7,479 bases of DNA from Xanthobacteraceae bacterium (GTDB taxonomy: Bacteria > Pseudomonadota > Alphaproteobacteria > Rhizobiales > Xanthobacteraceae), in contig JASHRR010001223.1 of the NCBI GenBank assembly GCA_030037185.1, forward strand, positions 1-7,479, read 5' to 3'. Below are positions 1-5,922 of this stretch, piece after piece. The notes beneath the pieces were generated by a model. It saw only the letters and a list, made by a program, of their open reading frames with translations, was not told the DNA's origin and did not search any database. How positions within the stretch are numbered: the first letter of the stretch is position 1; each line of letters begins with the position of its first letter. Both the position numbers and the translations under genes were made by a program.

Positions 1-167
1 TCGATCTGCTCTCGCCGCGCGATATCGTTGAAATGCTCAAGGAGACCTTGCCGCGCAAACCCGAAGGCAAGGAGGCGCTGGTGCGCCGGATCAACGAACG
101 TCACCAGCGGCGGCTCGGCGCCATCCAATCCCGTTTCCGCACCGCGGCAAAATCACAGCCGCCATAG
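1..167 (+). CDS. C-terminal end of an unrecognised protein (5' end outside window)
   Basis: The third forward frame is open from the window edge to a TAG at 165-167 and gives about 54 residues. The tail is charged and probably helical: it begins Asp-Leu-Leu-Ser-Pro-Arg-Asp-Ile-Val-Glu-Met-Leu-Lys-Glu and later has Arg-Arg-Ile-Asn-Glu-Arg-His-Gln-Arg-Arg. Third codon positions are mostly G or C, as expected for a real gene in this genome type. I do not recognise the family and no catalytic motif falls inside the visible part. The stop lies only about 20-30 bases before receptor-like coding begins, with no promoter or start region between. That suggests a rearrangement joined the 3' end of this gene to the middle of the next one. 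The frame is well supported; the function is unknown. Confidence 0.6.
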   Translation, partial: DLLSPRDIVEMLKETLPRKPEGKEALVRRINERHQRRLGAIQSRFRTAAKSQPP

Positions 168-183
168 CCAACAGCGAGTGTGA

Positions 184-2803
184 CTCTGTCAAATTAACCA
201 GCCGACCGAGACCGTGCTCGGCGTGCAAACCCGTTACGACGATATCAACATTGGATTGAGCAATACGTACCAGCGCCAGTTCCTGTCGAACACCCTCCTC
301 GACCACGTCAACGAGGGCAATGCCGGGATCTATGCCCAGAACACCATGCATTGGACCGATTGGTTCAAAACGACCACGGGCTGGCGCGGCGACGCCTTCG
401 CGGCTTCGATCAATTCGATGTTGCAGCCAGCGAATTCGGGCAAGGACGAGATGGTAATAGGCAGTCCGAAATCTACCGCTACGCTGGGTCCGTTCTACAA
501 AACCGAACTGTTTGCCGGCGCCGGCATGGGCTATCACAGCAATGACGCGCGCTCCTCGGTGATCACCGAAGTCCCGGGCGCGCCGGGGCTGCCGGAGGGT
601 GCGTCGCCATTGCTGGTCCGCTCACGCGGCGGCGAGGTCGGCATTCGTACCAAGATAGTGCCGGATCTCGACAGCTCCGTCACCGCTTTCTACATCCACC
701 AGGATTCGGAACTGTTCTTCGATGGCGACACCGGCACCACCACGGCGGGACAACCCAGCCAGCGCACCGGTCTCGAATTCACCAACGACTACCGTCCGAC
801 CTCATGGTTTCACATCGACGCCGATCTCGCGTTGTCGCGCGCCCGGTTTCTCGGATTCGATTATGCGCAGAACGCGCTCTATCAATCGCTTCTCTCGACG
901 GCATCCGGTACCCCGACGGCCGCGACACCTGGTCTCGCGCAGGCGCTGATCGGCAACGCCCCGGGCAATTTCGTCTACAACGCGCCCTGGATGGTGGCGT
1001 CCGCAGGAATCACGCTGGGCGAAAAGACCGGCTGGTTCAGTTCAGTGCGTTGGCGCTACTTCAGCTCACGGCCGCTCACCGAGGATGGCACGTTCCAGTC
1101 GCCACCGTTCAACGAAATCAATGGCACCGTCGGCTACCGATTCGAGAACGGCTGGCGCATCCAGCTCGACGCGCTCAACCTGCTGAACTCGACGGCCGAC
1201 CAGGCGACCTACGCCTACGGCGCGCTGCTCACCAGCGATTACCTGTTCAACCTGTGTTTTCCGGCTCCAAAGCCGCCGGCTACGGCTGCCGTCTGCCAGA
1301 ACGGCGTGATGGACTATGTGTATCATCCGCTCGAGCCGCTTGCCTTTCGACTGACGCTCGCCGGACCGATCGACACGATTGACGTGCCCTCTATGGCGAC
1401 TGAACTCTGGCACGCCATTCCGGAGTACCGACCGCCGTCTGCGAATTACAATTGGACTGGCTTCTATGTCGGCGCACATGTCGACGGCGGCCAGTCCAGG
1501 ACCAGGAGCAGCGCCATCAACACTGTGACCGGCGCCGCGGTCGATCCCGGGGATGTCAATCCAACGGACTGGCATGGCGGCATGCAATTCGGCTACGAGT
1601 ATATGACGCCGACCCGCGTGGTGCTCGGCATAGAGGGAGACGTATCCTCCGGCGGCAGAAAGACGACCACCATCACCGAAGCCTCCGGTATCAGCTCCAT
1701 AGAAAGCAACGTCTTCGACAGCGAAACTGCGCGCGTGCGCCTGGGCTACGCTCTCGAAAATGTCGTGTTTTACGGAACCGGCGGGCTTGCCTGGTCGAGC
1801 AATCAATACATCCGAACCCAGCTGGTCGGCACGCTGAACCTCGCGACCGCCGGCACCGACGAGGCGGTCAACAAGTACCTCAGCGGGTGGACCGCGGGCG
1901 GCGGAATAGCCTACGCGTTCGCCCAAAATTGGAACGCGTTCGCCGAGTATCGCTACATCGATTATGGGTCTGCCAACGTCACGCTGCCGTTCTCGCAGAT
2001 TTCGGAGACGTCGAAGACCAGCGTAAGCGAGATCAATTTCGGCGTGAATTACAAGTTCAATTGGGGGGTGCCGGCCGGTGGAGATTACACTTTGACGGCC
2101 AATATGAGACGGCCGGCACCGACGCTGGTCCATCAGGCACGCCCCGCTTCTGGCACCTACAATTGGACCGGTGTCTATGCCGGCATTGATGGCGGCTATG
2201 GTTGGGAAACGTCGAGCGGCACCCTCTCGACCGCGGGAGGAGTTCCGCTGGCACCCTATGGCTACGGCGCCGCCGGCTCCTTTGCGGGCGCCTTCGTAGG
2301 CGGAAACTATCAGTTTAGCCAGTTCGTCATCGGCGCAGAAGCCGATCGGCAGTGGTCCAACCTGATCGGCAATAGTCAAGCAGGTTCAGCGTTGGGGACG
2401 GCTGGCGCGCTCCCGGCAGGTCCCTTTACGATTGATACCAAGGTCAAAGACTACGGGTCGGTCCGCGGACCGGCTCGGCATCGCGTTCGATCGCTTCCTG
2501 CTGTTCGGCACCGCCGGCTGGGCGTGGGGCACGCCGTCGACCGCCTACGCCGTGACCGGAGCTTCTGCCTTCTTCGCCAACGGCGCGACCGCATACGGCT
2601 GGACCGCCGGCGCCGGGATCGACTACGCAATCACCGACAGCCTGTTCGGCCGCGTTGAATACCGCCACACCAGTCTTACCGCGCCAAGCTTCGTCGACGC
2701 TCCCAGTAATTCCAGCGACACCGCGAACAAAGCACCGATCAACGACTTCCGCGTCGGCTTCGCCTGCAAGTTCGACGGTATCCCGATCGTGGACAAATTT
2801 TGA
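184..2803 (+). pseudogene. TonB-dependent receptor half-barrel fused to two Omp25-like outer-membrane barrels, 5'-truncated and frameshifted
   Basis: The frame is open from just after a TGA at 181-183; the first possible start is GTG at 214, with no ribosome binding site. From about 196 the product matches the middle and end of a TonB-dependent receptor, an outer-membrane importer of chelated metals or similar ligands. It shows Gly-Val-Gln-Thr-Arg-Tyr-Asp-Asp, then alternating beta-strand pattern, then a closing strand near residues 380-386 (counted from 214). The signal peptide, TonB box, plug and early barrel are missing. An in-frame linker leads to two Omp25/RopB-type barrels, each opening with Tyr-Asn-Trp-Thr-Gly (residues about 412 and 649); the first closes with Gly-Val-Asn-Tyr-Lys-Phe near 617. 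Near 2470 the frame breaks, and the rest of the second barrel continues one frame over to TGA 2801-2803, ending in Lys-Phe as outer-membrane proteins often do. Repaired, it would be about 862 residues. As it stands it lacks export and plug parts, so it is probably not functional. Confidence 0.8.
2470..2471 (+). other. Frameshift site: one extra C in the second Omp25-like barrel
   Basis: Before this point the barrel reads Asp-Tyr-Gly-Ser-Val-Arg-Gly in the receptor frame. After it, the same frame turns into arginine-rich nonsense, while the next frame reads Arg-Leu-Gly-Ile-Ala-Phe-Asp-Arg-Phe-Leu-Leu-Phe-Gly-Thr-Ala-Gly, which is what this family normally has. Removing one C of the pair at 2470-2471 joins the two into Val-Arg-Gly-Arg-Leu-Gly. 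It is either a real mutation or a sequencing or assembly error. Confidence 0.8.
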
Positions 2804-2928
2804 TGATTGCCCAATTTCCCCACGCGGCTTTGGTGTCACCGCTCGGGCTTGGTGCCAGTGAGCACCTCCCATGTTGTGAAATTGTGTTCACCGTCTCTTC
2901 CAAGTTTCTCCCGCCCATATGCTTCCGA

Positions 2929-3252
2929 TCATAGGCGAGCGTCAGCAAGATGCTTCGATTCCGTCTCGGCCTTCTCCGGCACGCCCGCGATCCTCACCTT
3001 GAAATCGGAGGGCTTGGTCGCAATGCTTTGCTCCAGTGCCTGCGACCCCTCTTGAAACTCGTCATTCTCGCGAGAAAGTTGATTGAAGTTTGGCCGGGAA
3101 TGAGCCGCTGAGAATGGTCGCTTGGCGACTTGAACCGGCAGTCGATCATTGAATCTGCTGCGGTGATTGGCCAGTCCCGAAGCGATTCCTGCCGCCGGCG
3201 CCAGACATAGCGATGCCGTGGAAACGACCACCGCGTTCGGAACGAATATCAT
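2929..3252 (-). CDS. Small hypothetical, possibly exported protein (107 aa)
   Basis: The ATG at 3252-3250 is preceded by GGAG with an eight-base gap, a good ribosome binding site. The product starts with a short hydrophobic stretch, Met-Ile-Phe-Val-Pro-Asn-Ala-Val-Val-Val-Ser-Thr-Ala-Ser-Leu-Cys-Leu-Ala-Pro-Ala-Ala-Gly, which resembles a weak signal peptide without positive charges in front. The rest is hydrophilic and charged, with a likely helical C-terminal half rich in Glu, Gln and Lys. In that second half the third codon positions are strongly G or C on this strand, which favours real coding; the overlapping plus-strand reading looks unlike a protein. An upstream in-frame start would give 138 residues but lacks a binding site. 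I do not recognise the family. It stands alone, divergent from the metal regulator gene. Confidence 0.45.
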   Translation of the reverse strand: MIFVPNAVVVSTASLCLAPAAGIASGLANHRSRFNDRLPVQVAKRPFSAAHSRPNFNQLSRENDEFQEGSQALEQSIATKPSDFKVRIAGVPEKAETESKHLADARL

Positions 3253-3562
3253 CAGGGTTTCTCCGGCATTTGACTGCGCAGAAATCATCACACAGTTCCT
3301 GCCACCGCTTTTCGTGTCCAGACGCCACCGGGCACGCACGGGCAATGTCGTCAGTGACCGATGCGACTCTCCCTAAACCCGACAGAGCTACGTTGGTACT
3401 TTTCCCAGGGAGCCGATCACCTAAGTACGGATGACGAACCAGTCCGTCCCATGGCGCTTGCAGGCGCCCACGTTCGGCCCGCTCGGCGTTCTCGACACTC
3501 CCTTTCCTTGTAGCAGAGGACTGCGTCGGGGTGAGCTATCGCCCTGGACGGGATATTGCCTT
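3253..3562. other. Intergenic stretch without a supported gene
   Basis: The interval separates the minus-strand small protein from the plus-strand CsoR/RcnR-like gene and should hold both promoters. I looked for the G-tract operator flanked by A/T bases that RcnR-type regulators bind and for a clear sigma-70 promoter, and found neither convincingly. An in-frame upstream extension of the regulator (from 3431) reads like non-coding sequence rather than a conserved N-terminus. Confidence 0.4.
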
Positions 3563-3841
3563 ATGTCAGAGAACCACATGCACGCATCGCATCCCGATAT
3601 CGTCAAGCGGCTAAAACGCGCGGAGGGACATATACGTCGCGTCATCGCCATGTTCGACGAGGCGCGAAGCTGTCTTGATTTGGCGCAGCAGCTCTATGCG
3701 GTCGAGAAGGCGATCGGTGAGGCGCGGCGACGGCTTATTCACGATCACGTCGACCATTGCCTCGATGCTGCGGCGAACGGTAAGGAGCGCGCCTCGTCGG
3801 TGGTTCTTAGCGAATTCAAGGCGATTTCCCGCTATCTGTGA
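3563..3841 (+). CDS. CsoR/RcnR/FrmR-family metal-sensing transcriptional repressor (DmeR- or CsoR-like)
   Basis: The 92-residue product matches the all-helical DUF156 family of tetrameric repressors, which release DNA when they bind Cu(I), Ni/Co or, in related branches, formaldehyde or persulfide. It shows the helix-1 core Ile-Val-Lys-Arg-Leu-Lys-Arg-Ala-Glu-Gly-His (13-23), then Cys37, His62 and Cys66. That Cys-(24)-His-(3)-Cys spacing equals the copper site C36/H61/C65 of Mycobacterium CsoR. The His-rich N-terminus (His5, His7, His10) and extra His60 and His65 recall the rhizobial nickel/cobalt branch (DmeR), so the metal stays open. The start at 3563 fits the usual family length; ATG 3578 is an alternative, and neither has a strong ribosome binding site. 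The partner efflux gene (CDF or CopA type) often found next to such regulators is absent: the following 460 bases are empty. It may act elsewhere in the genome or be an orphan. Confidence 0.88.
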   Translation: MSENHMHASHPDIVKRLKRAEGHIRRVIAMFDEARSCLDLAQQLYAVEKAIGEARRRLIHDHVDHCLDAAANGKERASSVVLSEFKAISRYL

Positions 3842-4301
3842 GCATTCCTGAGCCCAGTCCGTTCGACAATCAAGTCGCCGCACTAGGGCCGATGCTGTCG
3901 AACGTCAGATCGCTTTTTTCGGAAAAATCGCGTTTGGACGGGTCGCGATCGCTCACCACGGTTCCAGAGACATTGCGGCGGGATGGGCGATGGCGGGCTT
4001 GGTATGCCGCGCTGACGCCGTCATTTCATTGAGCCGGGCGGAAGGCAAACGCAGGCTTCAACCGCGGACCCTGCCAGGGGTCGAAAGGGCATCCGATACG
4101 GGTGGCGAAGCGGGGCATTGAGAAGGGGCCGTTTTTCCGCCGCGTGCTGACCTGGTGCTGACCACCACGGGTCAGCGCCCAGCCTGCGAAGCTAATAGAT
4201 TGAAAAGATTGGCGATATCAGATGGATTTGACCACGGATTTGCGGATCGCTCGGCCGGTAATCCGCAGTCGCACCCGACTGTCCGAGCTTGGCGGGGACT
4301 G
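3842..4301. other. 460-base stretch without a supported gene; one hairpin
   Basis: A 64-codon plus-strand reading starting at GTG 3838 overlaps the regulator's stop, but it shows no clear codon bias, no recognisable motif and no binding site, so I do not call it. There is no sign of an efflux transporter. The only structured element is the hairpin near 4154-4179, listed separately. The stretch lies between the 3' ends of a plus-strand and a minus-strand gene. Confidence 0.45.
4144..4179. repeat. Short tandem repeat and hairpin between convergent genes
   Basis: GTGCTGACC occurs at 4144-4152 and again at 4155-4163. The second copy also forms a stem with the bases at 4170-4179: ten pairs including one T-G wobble, around a six-base loop (4164-4169). 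It sits between the convergent ends of the metal regulator and the 123-residue protein gene, where a two-way terminator would be expected, but no T-run follows on either strand. Role uncertain. Confidence 0.4.
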
Positions 4302-4673
4302 CTAGCGTCGGAGATTGACCGCCAGACGCCTGCGCTTCTGATCGTCAAGGCTGAATACCGCGACTGCGGCCTCGACCGCGGCAGGTTCGCTCACTGCCTC
4401 GACGAAACCGAGCAACTGCATCTTCTTGCCGCCGATCAGATGGGCGGACCAGCTCTTCAGATTGGGATTTCTCGGCGGCTCCGGCCTCGGCTCGCCGACG
4501 TGCTGCTCAATGATCCGCTCGCCGTGGCGCATGGCGATATTGCGTTTTGGGTATTTGAAGACGGCCGCCTTGTACGCCGGGGCAGCCAGATCGAGGTGCT
4601 CGAGCCGGGCGAGCACTTTGGTGTCCTTACCGTCCTCCATGACGATCTTGTATTCGAAGGATTCGTGTTCCAT
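4302..4673 (-). CDS. Conserved-looking hypothetical cytoplasmic protein (123 aa)
   Basis: The product has no signal peptide or membrane segment and is strongly charged. Its N-terminal part looks like alternating strands and a helix (Phe-Glu-Tyr-Lys-Ile-Val-Met-Glu-Asp-Gly-Lys-Asp-Thr-Lys-Val-Leu-Ala-Arg). The middle reads Tyr-Lys-Ala-Ala-Val-Phe-Lys-Tyr-Pro-Lys-Arg-Asn-Ile, followed by a Pro/Arg-rich linker and an Ala/Val-rich helix near residues 90-107. The start at ATG 4673 is nearly forced, since an in-frame TGA lies four codons upstream; no clear Shine-Dalgarno precedes it. The long plus-strand reading over the same bases lacks protein-like character, while this strand has balanced composition and typical codon use. 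The 5' end faces the RcnB-like remnant divergently. I do not recognise a family and assign no function. Confidence 0.7.
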   Translation of the reverse strand: MEHESFEYKIVMEDGKDTKVLARLEHLDLAAPAYKAAVFKYPKRNIAMRHGERIIEQHVGEPRPEPPRNPNLKSWSAHLIGGKKMQLLGFVEAVSEPAAVEAAVAVFSLDDQKRRRLAVNLRR

Positions 4674-4782
4674 GGCCGCATTGTGTCAGGCGTCTGGACG
4701 CGGCGGAAGGGGCGGATGGGATCGCTGGGACGCGTCCCGCATCAGCGTGTCGCGGGCAGCTGCTGCGCCGGAAGGAGATCAA

Positions 4783-5031
4783 ATGGAGCCCAGCGGGTCC
4801 ACCTCGCAGCCTTCGTCTACCCACCCGGCTGCGCCTACCGTCGCTGGATAATCGGGGCGGTGCTGCCCGCCGCTGTTCCTCGCGCCACCTTATTATTACC
4901 GTGGCTGGGAGGCTCAAGGCCTGCCGCCACCTCAGCCGGGCTTTCAATGGGTGCGCTATGGACCCGACCTGCTTCTGGTTAACGTGACCACTGGCCAAGT
5001 TGTGGACGCTGTCTACGGCGCTTTCTATTAG
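4783..5031 (+). pseudogene. C-terminal RcnB-like periplasmic protein remnant, frameshifted
   Basis: From about 4797 one frame reads Val-His-Leu-Ala-Ala-Phe-Val-Tyr-Pro-Pro-Gly-Cys-Ala-Tyr-Arg-Arg-Trp. After a break near 4867 the next frame continues Leu-Phe-Leu-Ala-Pro-Pro-Tyr-Tyr-Tyr-Arg-Gly-Trp, then Pro-Gly-Phe-Gln-Trp-Val-Arg-Tyr-Gly-Pro-Asp-Leu-Leu-Leu-Val-Asn and ends Asp-Ala-Val-Tyr-Gly-Ala-Phe-Tyr at TAG 5029-5031. This is the C-terminal half of the RcnB-like family, small periplasmic proteins; E. coli RcnB modulates Ni/Co efflux. The expected signal peptide and His/Arg/Gly-rich N-terminal part are absent or unreadable, although a Gly/Arg/Trp-rich segment in another frame near 4690-4740 could be its remains. 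A strong AAGGAG site precedes ATG 4783, but that frame stops after 22 codons. The left boundary is therefore uncertain. The match rests on family knowledge, not on a search. Confidence 0.65.
4866..4868 (+). other. Frameshift site: one extra C in the RcnB-like remnant
   Basis: The sequence around CCC at 4866-4868 reads Gly-Ala-Val-Leu-Pro-Ala-Ala-Val-Pro-Arg in the upstream frame, but the family pattern resumes one frame over. Taking one C out gives Val-Leu-Pro-Pro-Leu-Phe-Leu-Ala-Pro-Pro, which joins both halves smoothly. This is the same kind of change, one extra C in a C run, as at 2470. Confidence 0.65.
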
Positions 5032-5396
5032 GCATACACGACACGCCGCCCGCCTGCCGAGGAGGCATTGCCCGCAAACGTACTACCGGCCCTTCCGGCG
5101 GACGCTAGCGACGCAATACAAGTCGACCGCAAGAGACGAACCAATGCGAGCCACAACAAAACTGGGCCGCAGGCCCTTACCGAAGATCCCGGGAAAACGG
5201 GAAAAGCCTTTGACCTTAGGCCGGCACGAAAGATCGAACGCAAAATAGAGCGCAACACAACGCGACCAGCGCGCCGCACCGGCCCCTTGGCCCTTACCGG
5301 AAACTTGTGGAGTCCGGTAAGGCCGTTCCGGCCAACCACCGGGCAGCAAATGACGTGGTTGCCAGACCGCCGTCCTGGGCCGGCAGCCCGGCTCAA
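5032..5396. other. 365-base stretch without a supported gene; repeats and hairpins
   Basis: Open readings exist on both strands, but none has the codon bias or residue make-up of a protein. The longest, about 112 codons on the plus strand, needs a TTG start without a binding site. A 34-codon basic plus-strand reading from ATG 5143 has only a weak upstream AAGAGAC. The stretch is notable for an 11-base direct repeat (5172-5182 and 5289-5299) and the inverted repeat at 5292-5322. It could be decayed coding sequence or an untranslated RNA locus; the sequence does not decide. Confidence 0.4.
5292..5322. repeat. Perfect 10-bp inverted repeat (hairpin)
   Basis: CCTTACCGGA at 5292-5301 pairs exactly with TCCGGTAAGG at 5313-5322 around an 11-base loop. 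The motif GGCCCTTACCG that starts the left arm also occurs at 5172-5182. No T-run follows on either strand, so a classical terminator is unlikely. Confidence 0.6.
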
Positions 5397-5489
5397 TCAG
5401 ACTTGATTTAGTCCCGGCGTGCTCGACGGGCGCGAATGCGGCCTGGCGCGACGGGTCTGCTTGAGACGGGGCATCTTGCGGGCAGCCAT
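5397..5489 (-). CDS. Possible 30-residue basic small protein
   Basis: ATG at 5489-5487 is preceded by GGAG with a six-base gap, a very good ribosome binding site. The product begins Met-Ala-Ala-Arg-Lys-Met-Pro-Arg-Leu-Lys-Gln-Thr-Arg-Arg-Ala-Arg and ends Thr-Pro-Gly-Leu-Asn-Gln-Val before TGA (5399-5397). It is strongly basic, without hydrophobic segments, and most codons in its body end in G or C, which fits real coding in this genome type. It could be a nucleic-acid-binding microprotein or the start of a gene that lost its remainder. No neighbour supports a role, and the small size means chance cannot be excluded. Confidence 0.35.
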   Translation of the reverse strand: MAARKMPRLKQTRRARPHSRPSSTPGLNQV

Positions 5490-5640
5490 ATCGGTCTCCG
5501 TCAATTGCGTGCCGGCGGGAAATAACGTCCGGCAACAGCTATGTTGATTCTCCTGAGCGGCCATTCAGCCGCGTGCGAAAAATACGCCCATCGGCGCTCG
5601 TAAGCTACATCGTTTGCTGGATAATTAAACGAGGCGGGGA

Positions 5641-5922
5641 ATGACGATGTCGCTTGATGAAGCCGTTGCGACCTTCAAACGCGAGTTACCGAACTGGTGG
5701 TGGTCAATCACCGAATGCTGGGTTTCGATCCATGGCGAGTGCGCCCCAGATTGGACGCCGGGCTACAGCGAGCATCCCGATCGCGGTATCAAACCGGTCG
5801 AGCTTGAAATCGACAAGCCATCAGGACCACGTGGCAAAGGCGGTGAGCCAGATCCAACGCCAGCCGAATTCCTCATCATGCTGCTGGAGGAAGCCAAGAA
5901 GGCACGCGCAGCGCATAGATGA
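5641..5922 (+). CDS. Tryptophan-rich small hypothetical protein (93 aa)
   Basis: ATG 5641 follows GAGGCGGGGA, a reasonable binding site; ATG 5647 is an alternative two codons later. The N-terminal half has an amphipathic start (Leu-Asp-Glu-Ala-Val-Ala-Thr-Phe-Lys-Arg-Glu-Leu) and the striking Asn-Trp-Trp-Trp-Ser-Ile-Thr-Glu-Cys-Trp-Val-Ser-Ile-His-Gly-Glu-Cys near residues 18-34. A Pro/Gly/Lys-rich linker follows, then an acidic-to-basic helix at the end (Pro-Ala-Glu-Phe-Leu-Ile-Met-Leu-Leu-Glu-Glu-Ala-Lys-Lys). There is no signal peptide or membrane segment. Codon use fits the genome. The last 47 bases overlap the minus-strand open frame that continues remnant A. I do not recognise a family. 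The two Cys and four Trp in a short block could be structural, but no metal motif is complete. Confidence 0.7.
   Translation: MTMSLDEAVATFKRELPNWWWSITECWVSIHGECAPDWTPGYSEHPDRGIKPVELEIDKPSGPRGKGGEPDPTPAEFLIMLLEEAKKARAAHR

Noticed and set aside
91..537. 148-codon minus-strand reading
   Set aside because: It overlaps both the first gene end and the receptor start and has shadow-type composition.
1066..2379. 437-codon open reading on the minus strand
   Set aside because: It lies fully antisense to the receptor/barrel fusion, has no recognisable motif and is the usual shadow of a high-GC gene.
2807..3055. 82-codon plus-strand reading after the barrel fusion
   Set aside because: It is antisense to the small exported-protein candidate and is Ser/Pro-rich without structure.
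3431..3562. N-terminal extension of the metal regulator by 44 residues
   Set aside because: The family starts close to the first helix and the extension has no protein-like pattern.
3470..3562. Operator for the CsoR/RcnR-type regulator
   Set aside because: No G-tract with A/T-rich inverted flanks was found; GTCGGGG near 3526 is too short to count.
3838..4032. 64-codon reading overlapping the regulator's stop
   Set aside because: The overlapping GTG start would suggest translational coupling, but codon bias, motifs and similarity to any efflux protein are absent.
4033..4120. Possible tRNA end or attachment site
   Set aside because: A short GTCGAAAG-like string is present but no cloverleaf can be folded and no integrase is near.
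4155..4982. 275-codon plus-strand reading
   Set aside because: Most of it is antisense to the better supported 123-residue gene; only its stretch near 4797-4866 is meaningful, as part of the RcnB-like remnant.
5143..5247. 34-codon basic plus-strand reading
   Set aside because: Only a weak binding site and no codon bias; less support than the minus-strand 30-residue candidate.
5068..5406. 112-codon plus-strand reading with two similar Thr-Gly-Pro...Ala-Leu-Thr blocks
   Set aside because: TTG start without a binding site and mixed codon use; the similar blocks come from the 11-base DNA repeat.
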